Shown here: one piece after another, positions 45,543 through 55,010 of the stretch
Layout of the letters: every line of letters begins with the position of its first letter
Position numbering within the stretch: the first letter of the stretch is position 1
Assembly (NCBI GenBank): GCA_046349315.1
Contig: JAXMCQ010000013.1
Coordinates: forward strand, 1-64,000
Reading direction: 5' to 3'
DNA: 64,000 nucleotides
Origin: JAEUMG01 sp046349315
Lineage (GTDB): Bacteria; Pseudomonadota; Alphaproteobacteria; Rhizobiales; Aestuariivirgaceae
Notes under the pieces: model-generated
What the model saw: the letters and a program-made list of their open reading frames with translations, nothing else
Told to the model about the DNA's origin: nothing
The model's database searches: none
Position numbers and translations under genes: made by a program

Positions 45543-46199
45543 ATGGGGTCGGAGTTCCCGAATAGTCCGCGCGTCCTCAAGGGCGGCCTCGTCGCATATC
45601 GGTTGCCCGATCTTTTTCCGACCGTCATCGTCTTTCAATACAATCCCGACGAAGTATCACGCTCGCTGCAAATGCAGTCGGCGAGCAGCGGTGCCGGGCG
45701 TGGCGAGGGAAACCGCGTAAACGGTCCGCCGCAGGAAACGATCACGCTTTCGGTCGAGATCGATGCGACGGACCAACTCGAAAAGCCTGGCGAGAATGCC
45801 ACTGCCGTCGACAACGGGTTGCATCCGGTCATCGCCTCGATCGAGCGGCTCGTCTATCCGTCCTATCCATTGGTGATCGCGAACGAAGCACTGGCCTTCG
45901 CCGGCAGCGCCTTCATTCTCAACGAGACGGCACCTCTGACCTTGCTTGTGTGGGGCGCGCGGCGGGTGCTGCCGGTGCAGGTGCAAAGCCTCTCGATCAA
46001 GGAAGAGGCCTTCGACCAGAAGCTCAATCCGATCCGCGCCAAGGCCGATCTGTCGCTGCGGGTCCTCACCTATCGCGATCTCGAAATAACCAATCCGGGC
46101 TATTGGGTCTATCTCGCCGCCTTCACGCAAAAGGAAGTGATGTCGGCGCTCAATACCTATGGCGACACCAGCGGCATCGCCGCGCTTGGCCGGCTCTAG
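45543..46199 (+). CDS. CIS tube/baseplate adaptor protein (CIS_tube N-terminal domain)
   Basis: This 218-residue intact protein has the CIS_tube signature IVFQYNPDEVSRSLQMQSA near residue 30, PQETITLSVEIDATDQLEKP and LTLLVWGARRVLPVQVQSLS. It matches the N-terminal part of Afp7/Pvc7, which joins the tube to the baseplate. In those proteins a LysM domain follows in the same chain; here LysM-like sequence is the next gene. ATG 45543 has only a weak AAGGGG upstream. It restarts the structural genes after the cargo block. Confidence 0.85.
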   Translation: MGSEFPNSPRVLKGGLVAYRLPDLFPTVIVFQYNPDEVSRSLQMQSASSGAGRGEGNRVNGPPQETITLSVEIDATDQLEKPGENATAVDNGLHPVIASIERLVYPSYPLVIANEALAFAGSAFILNETAPLTLLVWGARRVLPVQVQSLSIKEEAFDQKLNPIRAKADLSLRVLTYRDLEITNPGYWVYLAAFTQKEVMSALNTYGDTSGIAALGRL

Positions 46200-46208
46200 G
46201 AGCGCGCG

Positions 46209-46502
46209 ATGTTCTTCCGCGGCAGCCGCTATGAACCTATCGCCGATACAACCCTTGCGACCAAGGACGGCAGGACGATCCGCTACAAGCGCATGCGTTT
46301 CATCCCGCAGCCGCAGTCGCCGCCAAGGCTCTTCACCAAGGTGCAACTCGGCGAACGGCCGGACCTCATCGCCTATCGCATGATTGGCGATCCCGAGCAG
46401 TTCTGGCGTTTGTGCGATCTCAATCTGGTACGGCGACCTGTGGACCTGACGGCGGTCCCCGGCGCATCCGTGGCAATCCCCTCTCCGGAAGGAGGTGGCT
46501 GA
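46209..46502 (+). CDS. LysM/tail-X-like baseplate protein
   Basis: This 97-residue protein has a fold like the LysM or phage tail-protein-X module: VQLGERPDLIAYRMIGDPEQ, followed by FWRLCDLNLVRRPVDL and a terminal GASVAIPSPEGGG. It lies 9 bases after the CIS_tube gene, which in Afp/PVC systems carries this module at its own C-terminus. It presumably locks the central spike to the tube rather than binding cell wall. Its last codons provide the GGAGG ribosome site for the next gene. Confidence 0.78.
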   Translation: MFFRGSRYEPIADTTLATKDGRTIRYKRMRFIPQPQSPPRLFTKVQLGERPDLIAYRMIGDPEQFWRLCDLNLVRRPVDLTAVPGASVAIPSPEGGG

Positions 46503-46503
46503 C

Positions 46504-47637
46504 ATGGGCCTCCTGCCGTCGTGGTTCACCGTTCAAGTCGCCTTCGCCCCAATGCCAGTACCGTTCTTCCAGGCATTGCGTGAGATCGAGATTGAAACCT
46601 CGATCGGTCGTGCTTCGATCTTCCGGCTGCATTTCGATCTGTCGCGCAACATCTTCGGCGATTTCGATGCGCTGGCCTTCGATATCTTCAGGCCCTTGCT
46701 GCCGGTCAAGATCAGCATCGCGGCCGGCCTTCCGGTCCCCCAGGTCCTCATCAACGGATACATCAAGGACGCCGAATTGAGGGCCGGCGATGCGCCCGGC
46801 ACATCGCGCCTCGAAGTCGTCGGCATGGATGCGCTGGGCACGATCATGACCAACAACCAGCAGCCCATCGTCTGGCCCAACCTTTCCGAGAGCGCGATCG
46901 CGGCTGCGATCTTCGGCAAGTATGCGATGATCCCGCTGATCGACCCATTGCCGCCGACCCGCACGATCCTCGACACAACGACGACGCAACGGGTCTATGA
47001 CGCTCCCTTTCTCTTCGAACTCGCGCGCTGCAACAGTCTCGAACTCTATATTCAGCCCGACCCGTTTCTCGGTACCGATATCGGACATCTGCACCGGCCC
47101 TATACGCACCTTCCGCACCAGGGCGTGCTGTCGATCGATTTCGGCAAGCAATCGAACCTCACGCAGTTCAATGTCTCGAACGACATGCTGCGGCCAACCG
47201 GTTTCGCGGGCGCATCGGTCGACCGGCAGACACGAGCTCCGATTCCAGCCATCGGGGTGACGTCAACAGAGGTTCCAATGGGGTTGGAGCCGGCCCTTTT
47301 CCGCATCCTCCCGCCACCCGTCACGCAGCAGCTTCCGGGTTGCCCTGCCAATCCGACCGAGGCAACGCTGCGCTCGCTTGCCAGTGCCTCGGCAACGAGC
47401 CGCGCGATCACGGCGCAGGGCGAAGTCGATGGCATCAAATTCGCGCGGCCGCTCCGCGCCGGCCTGCCGGTGCTGGTGCGCGGCGCCGGCCGGCAAAACA
47501 GCGGGCTCTACTACGTCCAGTCCGTGACGCACCGGATTTCACGCGACGATTACCGTCAGAGTTTTTCTGCCTGGCGCAATGCCGTCGGTCTTACGGGTAC
47601 GGAGATTTTCTCCGATCCCCTCGCTGCGGTTGCTTGA
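46504..47637 (+). CDS. Baseplate hub protein (gp27/phage late control D-like)
   Basis: This 377-residue hub protein has PSWFTVQVAFAPMPVPFF at the start, FRLHFDLSRNIFGDFD, the VLINGYIKDAEL strand and FELARCNSLELYIQPDPF. The C-terminal part has the second barrel (GLPVLVRGAGRQNSGLYYVQ, SVTHRISRDDYRQSFSAWRN). This is the VgrG N-terminal/gp27 fold that links tube to spike. I chose ATG 46504, 8 bases after GGAGG, over GTG 46495. In T6SS VgrG and Afp8 the spike is fused to this hub; here it is the next gene. Confidence 0.85.
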   Translation: MGLLPSWFTVQVAFAPMPVPFFQALREIEIETSIGRASIFRLHFDLSRNIFGDFDALAFDIFRPLLPVKISIAAGLPVPQVLINGYIKDAELRAGDAPGTSRLEVVGMDALGTIMTNNQQPIVWPNLSESAIAAAIFGKYAMIPLIDPLPPTRTILDTTTTQRVYDAPFLFELARCNSLELYIQPDPFLGTDIGHLHRPYTHLPHQGVLSIDFGKQSNLTQFNVSNDMLRPTGFAGASVDRQTRAPIPAIGVTSTEVPMGLEPALFRILPPPVTQQLPGCPANPTEATLRSLASASATSRAITAQGEVDGIKFARPLRAGLPVLVRGAGRQNSGLYYVQSVTHRISRDDYRQSFSAWRNAVGLTGTEIFSDPLAAVA

Positions 47638-47648
47638 AAGGAGCGGCA

Positions 47649-48356
47649 ATGCTGGACGGAGCGTCTAACGAAAGTTCGGCCATCACAAACCCTGTGTACG
47701 GCAAATACCAGGGCACGGTGATGAACAATCTCGACCCGCAAGGCCTCGGACAGTTGCAGGCCTTCGTGCCGCGCTTGCTTGGCGGAGTTCCAACCGGATG
47801 GGCGAAGCCCTGCGTGCCCTATGGCGGCCCGACTTCCGGCTTCTTCTCGGTCCCACCCATCGGTGCCGGCGTGTGGATCGAGTTCGAATGCGGTGACGTT
47901 TCGCAGCCGATCTGGACCGGTTGCTATTGGGGCGCAGCCGAACTTCCGATGAAACCGCCCGGATCGCCAGCGCAGCCCACCACCAGAATCTGGCGCACCG
48001 AGACAGGCCTCACCGTCGTCATGGACGACGTCGCGCAGACCATCACGCTGACCGACGGCCTGACGCTCAACTCGGTCGAGGTGAGCGTCGCGACCGGAAC
48101 AGTGACGGTGAAGGGCGCGGTGCAAGTTGTGTCCAGCGCACCGCTGGTGAAGCACGGCAGCGTCACCTCCGCTCATCCCGCAGTACTTGGAGATCAACTC
48201 TTCGCCTATCTCACCCAGCTCGTTGCGATCTTCAATACGCATTTGCATCCGGGCGAATTGGCGGCCGGCATCCTGCCGGTGACGCCCGCGCCGCCGGTCG
48301 CGCCGATGCCGATGCCGAGCCCCAGCCTGCTCTCGATCAAAGTGCTGCTGGAGTAG
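47649..48356 (+). CDS. Baseplate spike protein (gp5/gpV OB-fold)
   Basis: This 235-residue protein has an N-terminal OB-fold: KYQGTVMNNLDPQGLGQLQA, VPPIGAGVWIEFECGDVSQP and IWTGCYWG. This is the pattern of phage baseplate assembly protein V and the VgrG gp5 module. A repetitive beta stretch (LTLNSVEVSVATGTVTVKGA) then suggests a short beta-helical needle, and the chain ends in a Pro/Met-rich tail. AAGGAG precedes ATG 47649. It would form the trimeric piercing tip; no separate PAAR protein is seen next to it. Confidence 0.85.
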   Translation: MLDGASNESSAITNPVYGKYQGTVMNNLDPQGLGQLQAFVPRLLGGVPTGWAKPCVPYGGPTSGFFSVPPIGAGVWIEFECGDVSQPIWTGCYWGAAELPMKPPGSPAQPTTRIWRTETGLTVVMDDVAQTITLTDGLTLNSVEVSVATGTVTVKGAVQVVSSAPLVKHGSVTSAHPAVLGDQLFAYLTQLVAIFNTHLHPGELAAGILPVTPAPPVAPMPMPSPSLLSIKVLLE

Positions 48357-48361
48357 ACCCG

Positions 48362-48658
48362 ATGGGCACATCGTTGAAAGCCGGCAATCTCACTGCATCG
48401 ACCAATCCCAATGATGCGGCGTTTCTGGATTCGATGGCGCAAGACATTGAAGACGCGCTCGACAAACTGATGACCGACGATGGCCTGCCGCCGCTCAACA
48501 AGGATGCGTCCGATCAAAGTGTGCGCGACCGCCGCAGGTTCATCGTTGCGATCGCCCGCGGCGTGGTCAAGCACCTGGCCGACAACCCGGGCGCCTTCGC
48601 CATCACCACGAATAGCGGCATGGTCACCGCGCAGCTCGATCACATAACGACGATCTGA
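48362..48658 (+). CDS. Small conserved eCIS protein of unknown function
   Basis: This 98-residue soluble protein has MAQDIEDALDKLMTDDGLPP in the middle and RRRFIVAIARGVVKHLADNP near the end. It is mostly helical, without signal peptide or membrane segment. Short proteins of this form often sit between spike and gp25 genes in eCIS clusters, from my recollection of the gene order. It lies 5 bases after the spike stop and 3 bases before gp25. Role unknown. Confidence 0.7.
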   Translation: MGTSLKAGNLTASTNPNDAAFLDSMAQDIEDALDKLMTDDGLPPLNKDASDQSVRDRRRFIVAIARGVVKHLADNPGAFAITTNSGMVTAQLDHITTI

Positions 48659-48661
48659 TCA

Positions 48662-49039
48662 ATGGACCCTGCCCGGCCATATTTCGACTTTCCGTTCACG
48701 CTCGACGAGCGCGGCAGGAGTGCCGTCACAGGGGCCGACGACCACATCCGCGACATGATCTATCTCGTGTTGTTCACGGCGCCCGGCGAGCGCGTCAACC
48801 GGCCGGAATTCGGCTGCGGGGTGAAGCAATTGGTCTTCGCGCCGCTTTCCGACGCGCTCGCGGCGGCAACCGAGCAGCTCATCCACGGCGCGCTCATCCG
48901 CTGGCTCGACCCGGTGATCTCATTGGAGAAGGTCGAGGCGACGGCGAACGAGGCAACACTCGAAATCAAGGTTTCTTACGTGCGACGCGAAACAAGGGAA
49001 CGGCGAGAAGACATTTTCAGGCATCCAGTTCCAGCGTGA
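48662..49039 (+). CDS. Baseplate wedge protein (GPW/gp25 family)
   Basis: This 125-residue protein has the gp25 pattern: FDFPFTLDERGRSAVTGADD, HIRDMIYLVLFTAPGERVNRPEFGCG (read as two overlapping parts of the family core) and LEIKVSYVRRETRERRED at the end. gp25 nucleates sheath polymerisation on the baseplate and is conserved in phage tails, T6SS (TssE) and eCIS. ATG 48662 comes 3 bases after the preceding stop, and the gene precedes the baseplate-J gene, the standard order. Confidence 0.93.
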   Translation: MDPARPYFDFPFTLDERGRSAVTGADDHIRDMIYLVLFTAPGERVNRPEFGCGVKQLVFAPLSDALAAATEQLIHGALIRWLDPVISLEKVEATANEATLEIKVSYVRRETRERREDIFRHPVPA

Positions 49040-49048
49040 GGTTGGCGT

Positions 49049-51535
49049 ATGACCGTACTCTCCGAGGACGGTACGTTGCAGTGTGAAGACGAGCGGCGCT
49101 CCGGCGTCCTGCTCGATCCTGCGCATCCGCTGAACGGCATCGACTTCGTCGAGTTCAGGCGCGAGCCCTTGAACCGTTTCGTGCTTGACGTCACCTTCCT
49201 CAAGCCGCCGCCGGTGCCACCTGCCGTGGGCATGGCCAATTTCACCGTCACCGGCGGCATCCGCATCGTCGATCTGCGCGTCGTCGGCGTCGAGACGGTG
49301 GCGGCCGATCCCCTCATGCTGCGCGTGCTGGTCGATCGCGAAGGCGATTTCTCGCCCTATGTTCTCGAGATCGACCATCCCGCGATGGATCTCGAGCGCA
49401 ATCAGGCGGTCTTCAGTTTCAAGGCGGCGTGTCCGAGCGAGTTCGATTGCCGGGTGCTTCCCGACTGCCCGCCTCCCGTTCGCGATGAACCCGCGCTCGA
49501 CTATCTCGCCAAGGACTATCAGAGCTTCCGCCGCCTGATGGTGGATTTGATCGCCGAGCGCAATCCGTCCTGGCAGGAACGCTTGCCCGCCGATCTCGGC
49601 ATGACGATCGTCGAACTCATGGCCTACGCCGCCGACTATCTGAGCTATTATCAGGATGCAGGCCCCGGCACCGAAGGCTATCTCGACACCTGCCTCCATC
49701 GCATCTCGGCGGCGCGGCATGGCCGGCTCATCGACTATCAGATGGGGCAAGGCCGCAATGCGACCACTTTCGTGCACTTGCAAGGTGGGGCCGGCGCCAA
49801 CGGTGTTGTACCCGCTGCGACAAAGGTTACGAGCCTGGTTGCGGTGCCCCTGTTGGGCGCCGCCGCGCCGCCAGGAGCTGTCATGACGGCGCTCGCAAAT
49901 TTCGATGGCGATCCGGCGCTTGCCGACGCGCTAGTCTTCGAACTCCTGTCCGATACCCGCGTGCTCGAACTCCACAACGAGCTTCGCATTCATAGCTGGG
50001 GCGACAGATTGTGCTGCCTCAGCCGGGATGCAAGAGAGATTTTTCTCTATCGCAACAATGCAGGCACAGCCGTTCGGCCAGACTTGCGCGCCGGCGAGTA
50101 TCTACTCCTCGAAGAAGTCCGCAGCCCCATGACCGGCCTCACCGCCGACGCCGATCCGAAGCATCGCCAGGTGCTGCTCATCGGCAGCGTCGAGAACACC
50201 GAAGACGCGGCCTTCACCGCGGCGGTCGCCGCCGGCGTTCTGACACCGCGCACCAATCCCGCCGATCCGGCCTTGCCGCTGTTGCGCGTGGTATTCGCCA
50301 AAGGCGAGGCGCTCAAATTCGCTCCCTGCATTTCCGCCGAGACGATCGACCACCTGACCATCGAACCTGTGACCGTGGCACGTGGGAATATCGCTGTGGT
50401 CGACCACGGCAGGAGCATTATCCGCGACACCCAAAACGGATCGCTGGCCCTGCCCGATATGGGCTCCGGCCGCTGGCCCATACCTGAGCTGGCCCTTCCC
50501 GACGCGCCGGTGACGCGCAATCCCGAACCTGCCATTGCGCTTGACGTCACATTTCCCGCCGACCCCGTGCCTGAAATCTGGACGCCGGTTCCCAACCTCA
50601 TCGACAGCCAGCCCTTCGATCAGAATTTCGTCGTTGAGACCGACAACAACGAGGCCTCATTCTTGCGCTTCGGCGATGATCAGTATGGCAGGCGCCCGTT
50701 CGATGGGCAGCGTGTCGTGGCGCGCTACCGGATCGGCAACGGGAAAATCGGCAATGTCGGCTGGGGCACGCTTGTACATCTCGTCGATCCCGGCGTCGTC
50801 ATCCCGGCAATCACGCGGATATGGCAGCCGCTCCCCGCCGAAGGCGGTGTCGAGCCGGAAACCACAGAACACCTGCGCCAGATCGCACCGGAGGCCTTCC
50901 GTGCCATCCAGTTCCGCGCCGTTACCGAGCGCGACTGGGAGGAGATGGCGCTCCGCCATCCCGATGTTGCGGCGGCGAAGGCGAGTTTCCGCTGGACCGG
51001 CAGCTGGCACACGGTGTTTGTCGCCATTCATCCCGTCGATGCAGCTAATCTGCGCCGATTGCCGGGTGGTGGAACGGAGCTGCAGCCGCTCTTCGCGTTG
51101 TTGATCAAGGCGCATCTCACCCGCTTCAAGCTCGCGGGCTATGACCTGAACATCCGCGCAGCGATTTATGTGCCGCTCGAAATCGACATCCGGATTTGTG
51201 TCGGCGATGGCCATTTTCGCGGTGACGTTCTGGCGGAAGTCGGGCGCGTGCTGTCGAACCGGCGTTTCGCAGACGGCACCACCGGTTTCTTCTTCCCGCT
51301 GCGGTTCGGTTTCGGCCAGGCCGTCTATCTCTCCCAGCTGTACGAGGCCGTAAGCGCGGTTGCTGGCGTCAACTCAGCCGAAGTCACGCTCTTCAAGCGC
51401 TATTGGGATCCGCCGCGTGGCGAACTCGAAAGAGGTGCGATCACGATGACGCCGTTCGAAATTCCGCGCCTCGATAATGATAGGAACTTCGCGGACAACG
51501 GTGTCCTGCGGCTCACCGCGGTAGGAGGGCTCTAG
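49049..51535 (+). CDS. Baseplate J-like assembly protein (first)
   Basis: This 828-residue wedge protein contains LDYLAKDYQSFRRLMVDLIA, the block SWQERLPADLGMTIVELMAY and YLDTCLHRISAARHGRLIDYQM, the N-terminal hallmark of eCIS 'putative baseplate assembly' proteins. A baseplate-J core follows (FLRFGDDQYGRRPFDGQRVV, FRAIQFRAVTERDWEEMALR), then a C-terminal YLSQLYEAVSAVAGVNSAEV. It is intact and ends one base before the next gene. It corresponds to Afp11 and forms the wedge with the following protein. Confidence 0.92.
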   Translation: MTVLSEDGTLQCEDERRSGVLLDPAHPLNGIDFVEFRREPLNRFVLDVTFLKPPPVPPAVGMANFTVTGGIRIVDLRVVGVETVAADPLMLRVLVDREGDFSPYVLEIDHPAMDLERNQAVFSFKAACPSEFDCRVLPDCPPPVRDEPALDYLAKDYQSFRRLMVDLIAERNPSWQERLPADLGMTIVELMAYAADYLSYYQDAGPGTEGYLDTCLHRISAARHGRLIDYQMGQGRNATTFVHLQGGAGANGVVPAATKVTSLVAVPLLGAAAPPGAVMTALANFDGDPALADALVFELLSDTRVLELHNELRIHSWGDRLCCLSRDAREIFLYRNNAGTAVRPDLRAGEYLLLEEVRSPMTGLTADADPKHRQVLLIGSVENTEDAAFTAAVAAGVLTPRTNPADPALPLLRVVFAKGEALKFAPCISAETIDHLTIEPVTVARGNIAVVDHGRSIIRDTQNGSLALPDMGSGRWPIPELALPDAPVTRNPEPAIALDVTFPADPVPEIWTPVPNLIDSQPFDQNFVVETDNNEASFLRFGDDQYGRRPFDGQRVVARYRIGNGKIGNVGWGTLVHLVDPGVVIPAITRIWQPLPAEGGVEPETTEHLRQIAPEAFRAIQFRAVTERDWEEMALRHPDVAAAKASFRWTGSWHTVFVAIHPVDAANLRRLPGGGTELQPLFALLIKAHLTRFKLAGYDLNIRAAIYVPLEIDIRICVGDGHFRGDVLAEVGRVLSNRRFADGTTGFFFPLRFGFGQAVYLSQLYEAVSAVAGVNSAEVTLFKRYWDPPRGELERGAITMTPFEIPRLDNDRNFADNGVLRLTAVGGL

Positions 51536-51536
51536 C

Positions 51537-54500
51537 ATGGCCGCCGACCCATTCTGCAGCTGTTGCCAACCATCGTCCGCCGCGACGCCGCTTCCGATCT
51601 TCAACCGGCCGGGACTGAGCGAGATCGCCTTTCGCATCGGCACATTCGCGACCTTCCGCGAAGCGATGCTCGAATCGATCGCGCAAGAAGCAGCCCTGGC
51701 CGGCCTCACGACTCGCGAGAGCGACGACTATGCCATCACCTTTCTCGAACTCTTTGCGGCAGTGGGCGATGTGCTCGCGTTCTATAACGAGCGAATCGCC
51801 AACGAGCTTTTCCTGCGCACCGCCCGCGAGCGCGATTCCCTGCTGCGACTGACGCGCCTCATCGGTTACCGCCTGCGGCCTGGCCTCGCGGCACAGACGA
51901 TGCTGAGCTTTGCGCTCGATGCCGGTGCATCAGCACGGATCCGCAAGGGCTTCAAGGTGATGAGCGTCCCCGGCCAGGACGAGAAGCCGCAGATCTTCGA
52001 GACGATCGAGCAGATCGTGGCCAATGCCGACATCAACGACGCCGCAGCCTTCGCTCCGCCGCTCCCGTTCAACGGATTCGCTCTTGGCTCCGAAGGTGGT
52101 CCGATCGTCGCGCGTCCGGAGAAGCTCTCCTCGCGGTTGCCGAAAACTCATCCTCTTCGGCCGCGATGTCATCGAAGAGAAGAGCATCACCGGTACTACA
52201 CTGCGCGCCGACGGCGACGTGATTGCTTTTGAGCCCGCGATTCAGACGGGCAATTGGCATGGTGCGGTCGCACGGGCCGCCAAGCTGGAGGGCCGCCTGC
52301 GCTTCTTCGGGCACAACGCGCCGCTCAACGTCACGTCTATATACCAGCCCCAGCGCAATCACGTGGCCCAAAATGGATTGTGCAGTCGGTTGATGCATCG
52401 CTCGGGGCCGCCACCACCAGCTATCCATTGGATGGGCGCATTACCGATATCGCCGCGGGCACACAGATCCTTGTCGACGCCGGGCCCTCCGCGACGCCGC
52501 GGCTGCACGTTGCAAGCGTCGTCAAGACCGAAGATCTCTCGACAACTCTCAGCGGGATCGACCAACTGACTGGAGATACGGTCACGCATCTGCAATTGCG
52601 CGAAACCATTCGCGGACGCCCAACCGTCATTGCGCGCCGCGGCACGCATGCGACCTACGCGCGATCGGGCACGGGGTCCGTCCTCTCCTCGACATACCGG
52701 GTCCGACGCGGCGCTGGACCTATCGGGACCTGACCGATGCTTCCTCGGATGTGCAAGCGATCGCCGTCAGCGCCACGCGCCAAGACATCCTTTCGTGCGG
52801 AACGCAACATTCAAGCCATTGCAGCGCCGTCTCATTTCTGGCGCCGGGGTGGCTGGATCAATCACGGTGGAATTCTCACAAAGGAACCCAGGCCTGTCTC
52901 CGAAGCAGGCGGCCAGGTGCTGGTCTTCGTGCGTGGCACGGATTCGGGCTCCGCGGCCATCGATGTCACCAGCGGATCGCCAGGCTGGGGAGCCTGCATC
53001 CTCGACAGGCCGTGCCGGTTTCGCAGAACCCGGCGCGCTATGCTGTATTCGTGCGCGGGCTCGACCGCGCTGCCCGGTACCGCATTTGGAACGGAGCATC
53101 ATGGGCGCCCTGGGCGACGCTCAAGGGATTGCTGGCAACCGGCCCCTCCGTCGCCTCGACGGAAAGCGGGCCGCATCGATATCGCGGCACCCAATGATGC
53201 CGGCGCTGATCCATCGCAAGTTCGACGGCACCGCTTGGAGCGAGTGGCGTGACCTCGGTGGCGAGCTTCAGGGCGTCGTCCTGCTCATCGCCGGTACCAG
53301 ACCGCATCGACGTCTTTGCGCGCGGCAAAGATGACAGTCTATGGACCATCACGCGCAATGGTGAGATCTGGGGCGGCTGGGTCAATCTCGGCGGCAAACT
53401 GACATCGGCACCGGCTGGGGCACGCGACATTTCCGGGCTCCATACTTATGCCCGTGGAAGCGACGGCACGATCGCATCGCGCTCGCTCATCGGGTCATGG
53501 ACAGCTCGGGCCAGTCATGGTGACGGTATTTTCGGCGCAATCCCTTAGATCGGCGCAAGACGGCGATCTACCGGATATCCGCTGCGGGACGTCGTGTTCC
53601 GTGACTATGACTATCCTGTCCTGATTAACCAGTCGGGCTCGCCCTTGCGGATGAGGCCGGGTGCAAAGACCGTCGGCAACATCGCCAAGGGCTGCCGTAT
53701 TTTGCTGCGCTCCGACAGCGGCATCCAGGAAGCCAAAGTCGTCGCGACCATACCGGTGCCCGCGATTCCCGGTGAGGGATCGAGGATCATCTCTTCGTCG
53801 ATTTCACCCCGGCACCCACAGCGCCGCTGCGCAATGTCACGCTGCTTGGCAATGCCGCCGCGGCGAGCCATGGCGAGGTTCCAGCCGCTCGAAGCGCCTG
53901 GCCATGGCGACGGGGCAAAGCGCATTTCAGACCTTCAAACTGTCGCGCCCCAATCTCACCTATTTGCAGTCGGTGACCAGTCTCGGGGCACGCCAGCGCT
54001 CGAGATCGAGGAACGGCGAACTCCTGAAGGAGGAAAGCCGAGTTTTCTTCGGCCGCCGCGCCACCGAGCGCGTCTATACCGCGCGCCAAAACGATAATGC
54101 CGAAAAACCTATGTTGCGTTTGGCGACGGCACGACCGGCGCGCGGCTTCCGTCGGGTGCCATGAATGTGACGGCGACTTATCGTACCGGGCTTGGCATCC
54201 AAGGCCTGATGAAGGCCGGGCAGCCGTCGATCCCCCCTCGAACGCCCCGCGGGCTTGCGCTCCGTGGTCAATCCGCTCCCTGCCGATGGTGCGGCAGATC
54301 CGGAAACGCGCCGATCGTGCTCGCGACAGCGCCCAATACGGTCAAGACCTTCGGCCGTGCCGTGTCGCTTGCCGATTCCTGAAGCGATCGCCACGGTCGG
54401 CCTGCGGCGCGCGCCAGCGTCACCTGGGTGTGGAGTGAGTTCGAGCCGCGCCGTGCACGTGACCGTCGCCGGACCCCAAGGCAACAAGCTATCCGCTGCG

Positions 54501-55009
54501 TCCCTGGCGCTGCTGCACGGTGCGCTTGATACAGCGCGCGACCCAAACCGGTCGCTGCTCCTCGCCAACTTCGTTCGTGTACCGATCGTCATCAGCGCGC
54601 GATTGCTCCGCGATCCCGCATTCGCGCAATGCTGGAAGACGCGCGATCCAAGCCGTTGGCCCGGTTCGTATTTGACGCAATGCCGCTCGGTGCTGCAGTC
54701 TTTGCAAGCGAAATCTACGCAAAATTGCAATCGGCCACCGGCGTCCTCGCCGTGGACATCGATGTCTTCCATCTCAAGCACTATCAGGATCTGACCGCCA
54801 CTGAGCTGGCGGTACGCGCCGCAGATACGAGATCACTCCAGCCCCATATCCGCATCTTTCGCGGCACGCCGACACTGCCGCTCGCGCTCATCGATCGCTT
54901 TGCGCGCGCAGGTTTCGAAGGTCCGCCGCCGCCGGTGCTCGCCGCCGAGCAGGCCTTCATCGAGGACCCGGCGGCCGATCTCGTCTTGACAGCGGTGGAG
55001 GCGCTCTGA
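51537..55009 (+). pseudogene. Second baseplate J-like protein with inserted lectin-like propeller, frameshifted
   Basis: The first 195 codons are intact: NRPGLSEIAFRIGTFATFRE, DDYAITFLELFAAVGDVLAFYN and LLRLTRLIGYRLRPGLAAQ, as in Afp12-like baseplate proteins. After about 52,110 the frame shifts repeatedly. Recognisable later parts are YVAFGDGTTGARLPSGAMN (joined frames, about 54,110), TVKTFGRAVSLADF (about 54,340), the intact SAASLALLHGALDTARDPN and IDVFHLKHYQDLTATELAVR to the stop at 55,009. Between about 52,750 and 53,550 lies a run of propeller blades not part of the usual baseplate fold. Restored length would be about 1,150 residues. Confidence 0.8.
52750..53550 (+). other. PLL-like (DUF346-type) beta-propeller segment inside baseplate protein
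   Basis: Across frames there are repeated blades: VLVFVRGTDSGSAAIDV (52,920), YAVFVRGLDRAARYRIWNGA then SWAPWATLKG (53,040-53,120), KFDGTAWSEWRDLGGEL (53,220), RIDVFARGKDDSLWTI then GWVNLGGKLTSAPAG (53,305-53,420) and LHTYARGSDGTIAS (53,440). The FARGxD...LW...W..LGG...SAP spacing is that of PLL-type lectin propellers. It may let the baseplate touch surface glycans; that role is inferred. Confidence 0.7.
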
Positions 55010-55010
55010 C

